DNA from: Candidatus Moranbacteria bacterium UBA2206
Lineage (GTDB): Bacteria > Patescibacteriota > Minisyncoccia > Moranbacterales > UBA2206
Direction of reading: 5' to 3'
Length of the DNA: 54,122 nucleotides
NCBI GenBank assembly: GCA_002328565.1
Contig: DCUU01000056.1
Location: forward strand, 1-54,122
The position numbers and the translations under genes were made by a program. The notes under the pieces are model-generated. The model saw only the letters and a list, made by a program, of their open reading frames with translations. It had not been told where the DNA came from and did not search any database. This document shows, in pieces, positions 31,378 to 40,187 of this stretch. The first letter of the stretch is position 1, and each line of letters starts with the position of its first letter.

Positions 31378-31438
31378 GTCATCCTGAACTTGTTTCAGGA
31401 TCTATTTTTTTAAGATGCTGAAATAAATTCAGCATGAC
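31378..31438. repeat. REP pair (CCTGAACTTGTTTCAGG family)
   Basis: Two opposed units separated by a T-rich linker, as at 3299-3366 and in miaB. The rest of 31248-31471 is A/T-rich with no gene. Confidence 0.75.
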
Positions 31439-31443
31439 ATCTT

Positions 31444-31470
31444 TTATTTCACTTCAAAACTCACTTCCAT
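31444..31470 (-). pseudogene. Possible remnant of the SIMPL-gene 3' end
   Basis: Two nt after the HD-gene stop, nine codons (M-E-V-S-F-E-V-K-stop) closely match the last codons of the SIMPL gene (N-M-G-V-N-F-E-V-K-stop). The DNA similarity extends over about 30 bp. The layout mirrors the rnhB/Fic case, but the match is short. Confidence 0.45.
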
Positions 31471-31471
31471 A

Positions 31472-32245
31472 TTATTTCTTAAGTTCTCTTCTTTTTAATT
31501 CTTCATTTTTTCGCAAAAACATAATCGCTTTTTGTTCTGCGGGAGACAAGGGACTTAACCGTCTCAATTCCAAATCACGTATTGCGAGAGCTTCATTATG
31601 ATTATTATACGGCCGAGCGCTATCGCCTGTAGCTTGAAAAATATCTGCAATAGAAAAAATTCTCGCCAGTCTTTCATAGTATGGTTTTTCTTGTCTTCGC
31701 TCACCATTTCTTCTTTCTTCTGCCCGAGCTTCTTCAGCGTCATTTTCATTCTCTGGTATTACTTCACTAACATTTTCATTATTTCTTCTTTCATTTTCTG
31801 AATTTCTTGGTTCTCCTTTATGTTCATGATGTCGAACCACTATCTCCCAAATTTCTGGCGGAGCACCTTTTTCCACAAGATAATTTTTGCTCAATCTTAT
31901 ATGCCTAACCATTTCTGCTCTTTTTTTATCATCATACTCTCCCTTGTAGATCAAAACATCTCTTTCTATGAATGCTTTTCCCACATCATGCGTCAACGCT
32001 ACGATAATCAAAGATTTTTTTTCTTCTCGCGAAAAATGCAATTCGTCTGCCAAAGATGCCACCATTTCCGCCGTTTCCATTGAATGTCGCAATGTAACAC
32101 CTTCGTCAATATTCCTTACTTCTTCCAATGCTTCCTTAACATAAGGCTTTTCCTGGATAATTTTATCAACTTGTTCAAATTCAAACGGCTCCTTTTCATA
32201 TTCTGCTGGTGGCACCCTCTTGGCTTCAAAAAGTTCTTTGTTCAT
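31472..32245 (-). CDS. HD-domain phosphohydrolase (HD-GYP-like)
   Basis: The 257-residue protein has the HD order HSMETAEMVASLADEL, THDVGKAF and a later VRHHEHKGEP, resembling the HHE segment of HD-GYP phosphodiesterases but without an obvious GYP. A charged low-complexity insert rich in Glu, Arg and Asn (about residues 150-190) precedes a final ERLARIFSIADIFQATG, where the aspartate completes the metal site. Likely a metal-dependent phosphodiesterase or nucleotidase. It lies downstream of the SIMPL gene, with a partial copy of that gene's 3' end on its far side. Confidence 0.8.
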   Translation of the reverse strand: MNKELFEAKRVPPAEYEKEPFEFEQVDKIIQEKPYVKEALEEVRNIDEGVTLRHSMETAEMVASLADELHFSREEKKSLIIVALTHDVGKAFIERDVLIYKGEYDDKKRAEMVRHIRLSKNYLVEKGAPPEIWEIVVRHHEHKGEPRNSENERRNNENVSEVIPENENDAEEARAEERRNGERRQEKPYYERLARIFSIADIFQATGDSARPYNNHNEALAIRDLELRRLSPLSPAEQKAIMFLRKNEELKRRELKK

Positions 32246-32290
32246 AAAATTAAAAAATAAATTAAGAGTTAATTTTATATTTTAAAATTT

Positions 32291-33085
32291 TTATTTTACT
32301 TCAAAATTCACTCCCATATTCACCACGATATCTTGCGTACCAGAGGAAATTTGGGGTGGAGTGCTAGATTTGGCTTCGGCGGATCCTCCCATCCCGAGTG
32401 CCATCGGCGAATTAGCATAATCATAATTGTCAGTTGTCATCGGAGCTTCTTCATACCAACTCACCACTTTCCCAAGTCTTCGAATTCCAGCCGCTTTCGC
32501 CAAAGCTGATGCTTTTGAACGCGCATCTGTGAGAGCCAAAACTCTCGCTTTTTGTTTCAAAACACTAATGTCATCGATATAATAGTTCACGCCCTGAATT
32601 TCATTGGTGCCATTGTCACCTGCCACCGCCACGACACCGTTGACTGCCTCGGAATTCTCATCCACTTTTCTCACTTTGATCGAAATATTTTGACTGGCAT
32701 TATATCCAGAAACCTTTGAAATGCCATCCTTATAATCATAATTTGGGTATAGATTATAATTTTGCGTTTTAATGTCATCAGCTGAAATTCCCAAAGCTAA
32801 AACCGCCTCATTGATTTTTTTTATTTTCACATTCAATTGTTCCAGCGCTTCTCCCGCGCTCACGGCCCTGTCCACTCGCACGCCCAGCGTCACATTGGCT
32901 GTGTCCGGTTTATATTCTACTTTCCCCTGCCCATAAACCGTCACTTGATTTTGAATCGGGTTCACAATTCTATCTCGCACCAATGAAACCACCGCCACAA
33001 CCGTAACAAGAACCAATCCCGCCAAAATCAAAAAGAAACTATATTTTTTCTTATTAAATTCTTCTTTGATGTTTATTTCTTCCAT
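32291..33085 (-). CDS. SIMPL-domain (DUF541) membrane-anchored protein
   Basis: The 264-residue protein has an N-terminal membrane segment (residues 15-34). The SIMPL/YggE-type domain follows: VTVYGQGKVEYKPDTANVTLGV, SADDIKTQNYNLYPNYDY, and GVNYYIDDISVLKQKARVLALTDA. Its role is unknown in most bacteria; YggE is linked to oxidative stress. It starts 2 nt after the end of an ACCCT-family TIR element, whose terminal AGGGT may serve as its Shine-Dalgarno. Confidence 0.85.
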   Translation of the reverse strand: MEEINIKEEFNKKKYSFFLILAGLVLVTVVAVVSLVRDRIVNPIQNQVTVYGQGKVEYKPDTANVTLGVRVDRAVSAGEALEQLNVKIKKINEAVLALGISADDIKTQNYNLYPNYDYKDGISKVSGYNASQNISIKVRKVDENSEAVNGVVAVAGDNGTNEIQGVNYYIDDISVLKQKARVLALTDARSKASALAKAAGIRRLGKVVSWYEEAPMTTDNYDYANSPMALGMGGSAEAKSSTPPQISSGTQDIVVNMGVNFEVK

Positions 33086-33087
33086 TT

Positions 33088-33238
33088 ACCCTGTTAAATA
33101 AGATTTGAGTCTCCCATGGAGAAACAAACTTACTGTTTTAATTTTTAGATCTATTTTATTCATCCCTGTTTATTTAAGTTATTACTCAAATCTTAATTTT
33201 AAAAAATTACTATTTTTTTAAAATTTATTTAACAGGGT
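33088..33238. mobile_element. 151-bp TIR element, ACCCTGTTAAATAA family, copy 1
   Basis: ACCCTGTTAAATAAGATTTGAGT at the left is inverted at the right (ACTCAAATCTTAATTTTAAA ... TTATTTAACAGGGT). Copy 2 at 44699-44844 has near-identical arms and a similar GAGTCTCNCNNNGAGA core. It lies 2 nt upstream of the SIMPL start codon. Confidence 0.8.
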
Positions 33239-33266
33239 GGATTTTAATAATTACAAGTTTATTATA

Positions 33267-36200
33267 TCACAAATTTTCCTCTTTCAAATTCCCCTTGTAA
33301 AAACTAATATAAAGCGTTGGGACAATAACCAGTGTCAGAAACATTGAAAAAGTTAGTCCAAAGATAATCGTAAAGCCCATATTGCGCCAATCAGGTTGAG
33401 TAATGGAAAGCGGAAGTAGTCCAAAGACTGTTGTAACAGTAGTCAAAAACACTGGACGAAGTCGCACTCTACCAGCATTGATTACTGCGTCAATAACATA
33501 TTTTCCTTTTGATAGTTCCCGATTGATTTCATCAATCAAAATTATCGCATTATTCACTACGATTCCAGCCAAAGAAACTATTCCGATAAAGGACGGGATA
33601 TCTACTGTGAGGCGCGCCAAGGTCATCCCCCAGATAACACCTATCATCGCCAAAGGAATAGTGAGAAGAATAATCAGCACTTGGCGATAAGAATTAAATT
33701 GAATGATCAAAATAAATAAAATCAAAATAATTCCGATAATCATTTTGGTAAACATATCCATAAACACTTCTTGCAGTTCTTGAGATTCCCCGCCAAAATT
33801 AACTCGATAGCCTGCGGGAATATCCATCCTCGATATTTTTTCCTTGAATATATTTGTAATTTCAGTTGGATTTCCGCCGTCAGTTCCAGCGGTAACTGAA
33901 ATAATCCTCTGCTTATCATAATGTTCGATTGAAGCTAGGGATGGTTGAAATTCAATACGTCCCAGCTCTGAGATAAACATCTTTTTTCCTTTTGGAGTGA
34001 TCACAGAAATATCTTTAAGTCCCTCAATTGATTTTAAATTATCTTCTTCCAGCCCAATATTAATGAGTATCTCCTCTCCTTCTTTTTTGATATTTTCGTC
34101 CGTGTTTCGATTTACCCCGCTTCTAATTTCCATGCCTAGTTGAGCTGTGCTTAATCCATTTTCTGCCATAATTTTCTTGTTCGGAATAAAGACAAATTCA
34201 CCAGAAGTTTGACTTATAGAAGTTTTAGCATCGATAACCGTGGGAATTTTTTCTAATTCCTCCTTGAGACTCAGCGCTATTTCACTAAGCACTAGCAAAT
34301 CAGTTCCCTCGACTCTTGCCTCAACTACTGCGCCGGTTGGAGGACCTGATTCTTGTTCTTCAATGAGAACTTCGCCCTCGGTTATCTCACGCTCCAAATC
34401 CTTTCTTAGCCGACTAGAAATTTCAAAACTCTTTTCATCTCGCTGATCTTTCTTAGTCAAATTAACTTGCAAAAAAGCAACATTACTTGAGGAAGAATTA
34501 TTCCCACCAGAAATTTCCGAACTACTTCCCAGTCCCACACCAACACTAGTTACAAAATTATCTGCCTGGGGTTCTTTCCTAATTATATTTTCAATTTTTC
34601 TAACTACCTCATCAGTTTTTTCCAAGACTGTGCCGTTAGGCATTTTTAGATTGACAAAAAAGAATTCTGCGTCAGCCGGAACAAAAGATTGCATCTTCAA
34701 AACTCCAGTTATTGGCAAAACAAAACTAACAATGAGCAATATCCACACTCCTGCAATCACTCTCGTTCTTTGTTTTTTCGTTGAGATAATTTTCGGAATA
34801 AAAGCGCAATATTTATCTGAAATTTTTTCAAAAGCTCTGGTGGCCATTCTTCTCTTTCTTGGCTTGGACTTGCAAATAAAAGATATTCTCTGACAAATTT
34901 TTTGGAATAATTCTGAGTTTATACGCGCTAACAACTTGCCCAGTCTCCCTTTTTTTTCCTCACCATTTTTTATAGGATTCATCACTGCCGCCCCCACAGC
35001 CGGAATAATGGTAAGCGAAACAAACAGAGCAGCTGTGAGAGTTGATATCACTACCACAGGAATAGTTTTTATAAATTGACCAAAAATTCCAATCACAAAA
35101 AGAAGTGGGACAAAGGCTCCGATTGTTGTGAGCATTCCCGAGAGAAGTGGGGCAGCATACTCTTTAATTGTAAGAACCGCTGATTGAAATCCAGACAAAC
35201 CAAAGACAGAAACTTTTTCATACATTCCCTCTACAATCACTACGGCCGAATCAACCAAAAGCCCCAGCGCCAGAACCAATGAAAAGAGTGAGATAAAATT
35301 TAGACTCTCCCCAAAGATACTCATTGTTATAAACGCCACGAAAAAAGAAAACGGCACAGATAGCCCTGCAATGAGCGCTTCCTTGAAACCCAGAAAAAAG
35401 AAAAGTAAAACAAGAATGAGAAGCACCGTTTGAATTCCATTGCTACTTAAAGTGTCTATGCTCTCATTTATCATTTCAGAATAATCTAACGTGATAGTCA
35501 CCTGGGCATCCTCGGGATAATCCACGCCACGAGCACTTTCAATTTTTTCCCTTGCCTCACTTGCCACTTTTATTATATCCCCGCCTGTTCTTTTATAAAT
35601 TTGAATTGAAACTGCATCCAAGGATTCTCCTCCATTGGTAGAAATTCTAGATTTCGAATTTACTTTTTCGAAAGTATCTGTCACCTTCGCCACATCTTCA
35701 AGATAAATTGGCGCTCCTAATTTTTCCCCTATTTGAAGGGTGGAAATTTCCTGTACATTTTTCAATTGTCCTTCCAAGCGAACTGAATAATTTGAACTTT
35801 CTAAAGCAATTTCTCCAATTGGAAAATCTAAATTATTAGCTGAAATTATCCCGATTACCTGACTTAGAGAGAAGCCATAGCTAGAAAGTTTCTGCGAATC
35901 CATATCAATCCTTATTTGTTTTTCAACTCCACCCACCACTACAACCTCTGAAACGAAAGGCACTCCTTTTATATTATCCTTCAAATTTTCGGCAAAAGTC
36001 TTAAGCTCCGTTAAATCATAATCAGCGCCTGAAATAGCCGCTGTCATAATTGGTTGATCATTTATATTAATTTCTTTGACACTGGGAGTTGTGGCGTCTT
36101 CTGGTAAATCCGTCACTTCATCAACTTTATCCTTAAGTTTTCGTAAAGATGTATTCAAATCCTCTCCAGCTTCAAATTCAACTACAATAGAGCTAATACC

Positions 36201-36518
36201 CAACGAAGAAGTGGAGGTGATTTTTTTTGTCCCTTCTAAATCACCTATTTGACTCTCTATCTTATCAGTAATTTGATCTTCAACATCGCTTGGAGAAGCT
36301 CCGGGGTATGCTGTAATAACTAGCGCAATTGGAATTTCAACTTCTGGATTGAGTTCTTTTGGCAAAGTTTTAATAGTAGAAATTCCAAATATTAAAAGAA
36401 AAACAATTACAAGATATGTTAACTTGCTTTTTCTCACGAAAAAAAGCCAAGGGGAATTTTCAAATCCCCTAGCTTCTTTTTCAAGTTTTTCTCTTTCTTG
36501 TGCTATATTCTCTTCCAT
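33267..36518 (-). CDS. RND-family efflux pump, inner-membrane subunit
   Basis: The 1083-residue protein shows the RND pattern: one N-terminal membrane helix, a large periplasmic-type loop, a cluster of helices, and a repeat of this arrangement. Visible are GASPSDVEDQIT, the proton-relay helix LVLALGLLVDSAVVIVE, and the second-half NNAIILIDEIN, with RLRPVFLTTVTTVFGLLPL. It belongs to the AcrB/MdtB-like hydrophobe-amphiphile group. The start lies 1 nt after the membrane-fusion gene, so the two form a pump. No outer-membrane TolC-like gene is nearby. Confidence 0.93.
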   Translation of the reverse strand: MEENIAQEREKLEKEARGFENSPWLFFVRKSKLTYLVIVFLLIFGISTIKTLPKELNPEVEIPIALVITAYPGASPSDVEDQITDKIESQIGDLEGTKKITSTSSLGISSIVVEFEAGEDLNTSLRKLKDKVDEVTDLPEDATTPSVKEININDQPIMTAAISGADYDLTELKTFAENLKDNIKGVPFVSEVVVVGGVEKQIRIDMDSQKLSSYGFSLSQVIGIISANNLDFPIGEIALESSNYSVRLEGQLKNVQEISTLQIGEKLGAPIYLEDVAKVTDTFEKVNSKSRISTNGGESLDAVSIQIYKRTGGDIIKVASEAREKIESARGVDYPEDAQVTITLDYSEMINESIDTLSSNGIQTVLLILVLLFFFLGFKEALIAGLSVPFSFFVAFITMSIFGESLNFISLFSLVLALGLLVDSAVVIVEGMYEKVSVFGLSGFQSAVLTIKEYAAPLLSGMLTTIGAFVPLLFVIGIFGQFIKTIPVVVISTLTAALFVSLTIIPAVGAAVMNPIKNGEEKKGRLGKLLARINSELFQKICQRISFICKSKPRKRRMATRAFEKISDKYCAFIPKIISTKKQRTRVIAGVWILLIVSFVLPITGVLKMQSFVPADAEFFFVNLKMPNGTVLEKTDEVVRKIENIIRKEPQADNFVTSVGVGLGSSSEISGGNNSSSSNVAFLQVNLTKKDQRDEKSFEISSRLRKDLEREITEGEVLIEEQESGPPTGAVVEARVEGTDLLVLSEIALSLKEELEKIPTVIDAKTSISQTSGEFVFIPNKKIMAENGLSTAQLGMEIRSGVNRNTDENIKKEGEEILINIGLEEDNLKSIEGLKDISVITPKGKKMFISELGRIEFQPSLASIEHYDKQRIISVTAGTDGGNPTEITNIFKEKISRMDIPAGYRVNFGGESQELQEVFMDMFTKMIIGIILILFILIIQFNSYRQVLIILLTIPLAMIGVIWGMTLARLTVDIPSFIGIVSLAGIVVNNAIILIDEINRELSKGKYVIDAVINAGRVRLRPVFLTTVTTVFGLLPLSITQPDWRNMGFTIIFGLTFSMFLTLVIVPTLYISFYKGNLKEENL

Positions 36519-36519
36519 T

Positions 36520-37731
36520 TTATTTTATCTTTACTATTTGTCCGTCTTGTAAATTTCGACTATTTTCAACAACTAAAACATCTCCGTTTTGGAGGCCACT
36601 TAAAATTTCTATTTGCGTTCCAATTATTTTCCCCAATTCAACATTTTTCGTCTTAGCTTTGCCGTCCATTACGACAAAGACTTCTTTTTTAATTTGCCCG
36701 ATATTAACTGAGTCCAATGGTACAAAAAATGAATTCTGATTTACTAGATACATATTCAAAAAAACTTGCGCCGTCTGATTGGCATTTCCCGATATATTAT
36801 CCGTAGAAACTATTTTTACTTCGAAGCGACCATTATTCTCGTTAGCAATCTTTGAATATGAATCTATTTTCCCGCTATAATTTTTTCCATCAATAACTAT
36901 TTCAACATCATCATTTAGCTTTATCCGATTGATCTCTTCTTGATTAAGGTACAGCACCGCTTCAGCTTTTCCTTCTCCCACAATCTGCGCTACGATTTGT
37001 CCTGGACTTAGAAAATCTTGAGAACTTATTTTTTTGGAAGTTATTATTCCGGAGATTGGAGCTTTTATAATTGTTTTTCCATAGGCAATTTTTGATTGTT
37101 TGAGAGCTTGAGCGGATTGCTCCAATTGAATCTTGGCTCCATTAACTTGGATTTCAGCTGAAACCTCAGCTTGCTTTTTTTGATCTTTGGCAATTTTCAA
37201 ATTTTGCTCAGCTAATTTTTTCTCATCATCCGTACTCGCCTGATCTTCTCCGATTTCAGCTATCTTCACTGCGCGACTAGCTAAGTCAATGTTTTTCTCA
37301 ACTAAATTTTTGGTTTCATTTAAATTATCTTGGGTTAATTTATAGTTTTTTTCCGCTGACTCCAAAGAAACTTTGAAAGAATTCTGACTTTCTGATTGAT
37401 CAAAAACAGCCAACACTTGTCCTTCACCAACTTTGTCCCCCACTTCAAAATTAACCGTTTTTATTCTTCCAGAAAATTCCGAAATGATTTGAGCTTGAGA
37501 TCCGCCAGCGCCTAGAGAAACTGTTTTTTCTAATTTAGAAATCTTAGAAGAATCTTCAGATATGGTCATAACTTCGACCAAAGAAGCCACCTCTTGAACA
37601 CTTTCCACTTTGTTTTCCTGATTTTTCGGACCAAAAAAAATATAGGCAAAAAAAGTTCCCGCAATTAGGATTATTCCAGCAATAATATTTTGTCTTTTTT
37701 TATGTTTTCTTATTTCTTCTGATGTTTTCAT
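36520..37731 (-). CDS. RND-pump membrane-fusion protein (HlyD/AcrA family)
   Basis: The 403-residue protein has an N-terminal membrane helix (IIAGIILIAGTFFAYIFF) and a lipoyl-like half (GRIKTVNFEVGDKVGEGQVL). A long coiled-coil hairpin (about 125-210) and the returning half-motif IKAPISGIITSKKISSQDFLSPGQ follow, then beta-barrel domains. It is the adaptor of the downstream RND pump, whose start is 1 nt after this stop. TATA-like boxes lie upstream, back to back with the thrS promoter. Confidence 0.92.
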   Translation of the reverse strand: MKTSEEIRKHKKRQNIIAGIILIAGTFFAYIFFGPKNQENKVESVQEVASLVEVMTISEDSSKISKLEKTVSLGAGGSQAQIISEFSGRIKTVNFEVGDKVGEGQVLAVFDQSESQNSFKVSLESAEKNYKLTQDNLNETKNLVEKNIDLASRAVKIAEIGEDQASTDDEKKLAEQNLKIAKDQKKQAEVSAEIQVNGAKIQLEQSAQALKQSKIAYGKTIIKAPISGIITSKKISSQDFLSPGQIVAQIVGEGKAEAVLYLNQEEINRIKLNDDVEIVIDGKNYSGKIDSYSKIANENNGRFEVKIVSTDNISGNANQTAQVFLNMYLVNQNSFFVPLDSVNIGQIKKEVFVVMDGKAKTKNVELGKIIGTQIEILSGLQNGDVLVVENSRNLQDGQIVKIK

Positions 37732-37807
37732 ATGATTATTTTATCCAAATTACCTATTATTCTAGAAATATTATTCTAGCAGATAATTAGCTTTATGTAA
37801 AGCTCAT

Positions 37808-37836
37808 TTGACGAAAATTTCAAAAGGGGTTATAAT
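37808..37836 (+). promoter_or_regulatory. Promoter of thrS
   Basis: TTGACG (37808-37813), exactly 17 nt, then TATAAT (37831-37836). Transcription is expected to start near 37843, at the beginning of the T-box leader. Confidence 0.8.
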
Positions 37837-37842
37837 TTATAT

Positions 37843-38000
37843 GCAAATTAAGAAGCGTCGATGCGACCTCACCAACCGCGGAGCTTCAGCCACAAGCTAG
37901 GCTTGAGTAGCTTAAAGAGCGCCCAAATGATATGGGAATTCGAGTGGAACCTCCCGACCTTGCGTCGAGACTCGAAATCTAATATTATTTTGGTGCTTTT
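37843..38000 (+). promoter_or_regulatory. T-box leader of thrS
   Basis: Between the promoter and thrS lies an antiterminator with the T-box architecture. The arm GAATTCGAG pairs with CTCGAAATC (one mismatch), the 7-nt bulge is TGGAACC, and the inner arm TCCCGAC pairs with GTCGAGA (one mismatch). GAGTAG lies upstream. Several ACC triplets (threonine codons) near 37867-37881 are specifier candidates. A late GGTGC followed by TTTTTT can pair with GCGCC upstream, but I see no clean compact terminator, so the output mechanism is open. thrS itself has no obvious Shine-Dalgarno. Confidence 0.7.
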
Positions 38001-38032
38001 TTATTTTTAATAATTAAATAAATTTCAAATTT

Positions 38033-39802
38033 ATGTCAAACAAAAAAACCCCTCCTAACAATTTAGACATCCTACGCCACTCAACTTCTCATGTGATGGC
38101 GGCAGCAGTTCTCCAAATGTTTCCAGAAGCCAAGTTTGCTATTGGACCATCTATTGAAAACGGGTTCTACTATGATTTTGATCTTCCGCGAACTCTCATT
38201 CCGGAAGACTTGGAAATTTTGGAAGAAAAAATGCGAGCCATCATTAAGGCTAATTATCCATTTGAGCGCGCAGAAATTTCAATCGCAGAAGCTTTGAAAG
38301 ATTTTAAAAAGCTGGGACAAGATTATAAACTTGAATTAATTGATGAGCTTTCTAAAAAAGGTGAGGAAAAGGTTTCTGTTTATAAGTCCGGACATTTCGT
38401 TGATCTCTGCTCTGGCCCGCATCTCGATTCAACCGGAGAAATTCCAGTTGATGCAATTAAACTCACCAAAATTTCCGGCGCCTATTGGCGAGGAGACGAA
38501 AAAAACAAAATGCTTCAGCGAATTTATGGCGTTGCCTTTGCCAGCAAAAATGACTTGAAAGAATATCTGCATATGCTTGAAGAGGCGGAGAAAAGAGATC
38601 ATAGAAAACTTGGAAAAGAATTGGATCTGTTTTGTTTTTCTGATTTAGTCGGGCCAGGACTTCCACTATTCACTCCTAAAGGAACAACACTAATTGATAC
38701 ATTAAAGAAGGAGGTCGAAAGTATCTGTAGGAAATATGGATTTGAAAAAGTATCCGCGCCTTCCCTAGCAAAACCGGAACTTTTTGAAATATCTGGACAT
38801 GCAAAAAAATTCGGCGACGAATTATTTCATGTCACATCAGGGAAAAAACATGAATTTGTTTTAAAACCAGTTCAATGTCCACACCAAACTCAAATCTATG
38901 CTTCAAAAACAAGATCCTATCGAGATTTACCTATAAGATATATGGAATCAGACAAACAATATCGCGCTGAAAAAACAGGCGAGGTGGGTGGATTATCTAG
39001 AGTGTATGCCATTACAGTTGAAGATGGTCATTCTTTTTGCAGAGTTGACCAAGTAAAGGACGAGATTAAAAACATGGTGAACATCATCAAGGATTTATAT
39101 GGTTCTATTGGTTTATGGGATAACCATTGGGTTTCCCTTTCTGTTCGCGATTATGCTCATCCAGAAAAATATATCGGCGAAACGTCAGATTGGGACACTT
39201 GTGAAAAAATGCTTCAAGAAATTTCTGATGAAATGGGGCTAGATGCTAAAAAACAAGAAGGTGAAGCAGCACTTTATGGACCTAAACTAGATTTCATGTT
39301 TAAAGATGCTATCGGAAAAGAAATTCAAATTCCGACTGTTCAAGTTGACTTTGCTACCCCAAAAAGATTTGGACTTGAATATATAAATGAAAAAGGTGAA
39401 AAAATTCCACCAGTTATGGTACACCGTGCAATTTTAGGATCTTACGAAAGATTCTTAGTTCTTCTCATCGAACATTTCGCCGGTGCTTTCCCTCTTTGGC
39501 TCTCCCCTGTGCAAGTAGCAATTTTGCCAGTCAGTGAAAAGTTTGAAAAATATGCCAAAGATGTAGAGACGCAATTTATTGCCTCTGGTATTCGCGTAGA
39601 GCTTCACAATCAATCCGAATCGCTCGGCAAAAGAATCCGCGAAGCCGAAAAACAAAAAATTCCCTATATGCTCGTAGTCGGTGAAAAAGAAGAGGCTGAC
39701 AATTCAGTGGCGGTACGTTCCCGAGGAACGAAAGAACAGGAAGTTATGGAGGTTGAAAAATTTATTGAAAAAATTGTTGTGGAGATTAAGGAGAAAAAAT
39801 AA
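38033..39802 (+). CDS. thrS: Threonyl-tRNA synthetase lacking a TGS domain
   Basis: The 589-residue class II enzyme begins almost directly with the editing-domain motif HSTSHVMAAAVLQMFP. It goes on through SGPHLDSTG to the catalytic core (GPGLPLFTPKG, RYMESDKQYRAEKTGEVGGLSR) and the anticodon domain (PLWLSPVQVAILPVSEK). The N-terminal TGS domain of typical enzymes is absent. Motif 2 reads KPVQCPHQTQIY instead of the usual NCPGH; the zinc-ligand cysteine is kept. It is expressed from its own promoter through a T-box leader. Confidence 0.95.
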   Translation: MSNKKTPPNNLDILRHSTSHVMAAAVLQMFPEAKFAIGPSIENGFYYDFDLPRTLIPEDLEILEEKMRAIIKANYPFERAEISIAEALKDFKKLGQDYKLELIDELSKKGEEKVSVYKSGHFVDLCSGPHLDSTGEIPVDAIKLTKISGAYWRGDEKNKMLQRIYGVAFASKNDLKEYLHMLEEAEKRDHRKLGKELDLFCFSDLVGPGLPLFTPKGTTLIDTLKKEVESICRKYGFEKVSAPSLAKPELFEISGHAKKFGDELFHVTSGKKHEFVLKPVQCPHQTQIYASKTRSYRDLPIRYMESDKQYRAEKTGEVGGLSRVYAITVEDGHSFCRVDQVKDEIKNMVNIIKDLYGSIGLWDNHWVSLSVRDYAHPEKYIGETSDWDTCEKMLQEISDEMGLDAKKQEGEAALYGPKLDFMFKDAIGKEIQIPTVQVDFATPKRFGLEYINEKGEKIPPVMVHRAILGSYERFLVLLIEHFAGAFPLWLSPVQVAILPVSEKFEKYAKDVETQFIASGIRVELHNQSESLGKRIREAEKQKIPYMLVVGEKEEADNSVAVRSRGTKEQEVMEVEKFIEKIVVEIKEKK

Positions 39803-39838
39803 AAAAACCATAGTACCTTTAAAAGGAGGGCAAAGAAA

Positions 39839-40117
39839 ATGACAGAAAAAAAACGATGGTGTATTTACAATGGGATCAGTTTTATTCCTATGGGTATAGG
39901 AAAAATTGAGTCTGAAACAGAAAAATCTGCTTGTGTAAAATATACCAGTGGTCAGATTCCAATGGCTTGGGAAAAAAGATATTTGACTTGTTTTTCTTTT
40001 CCAGAAGAAGCTATTGAAATTTTTTCCAAAAAAACCGGCCGATCCATAGAGAAAACAAGTATGGAATTTCTCATAAATTTTCCTTCACAAAGCTTACGAG
40101 GAAAATGGATGGAATGA
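39839..40117 (+). CDS. Hypothetical protein, 92 residues
   Basis: The product starts MTEKKRWCIYNGISFIPMGI after AAAAGGAGGG, a strong Shine-Dalgarno. It is a soluble, mixed alpha/beta-looking protein with aromatic residues early and no recognised motif. It follows thrS by 36 nt and is closed by an intrinsic terminator, so it is probably expressed with thrS and may respond to the same T-box. Confidence 0.6.
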   Translation: MTEKKRWCIYNGISFIPMGIGKIESETEKSACVKYTSGQIPMAWEKRYLTCFSFPEEAIEIFSKKTGRSIEKTSMEFLINFPSQSLRGKWME

Positions 40118-40141
40118 AGCCTTATGAAGTATTTCTGCCTT

Positions 40142-40174
40142 ATGGGGAGAGGCACACCTCTCCCCATATTTTTA
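40142..40174 (+). terminator. Intrinsic terminator after the thrS unit
   Basis: GGGGAGAGG/CCTCTCCCC stem, CACA loop, then ATATTTTT. The miaB start follows within 20 nt. Confidence 0.85.
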
Positions 40175-40187
40175 AAACACTACAAAA

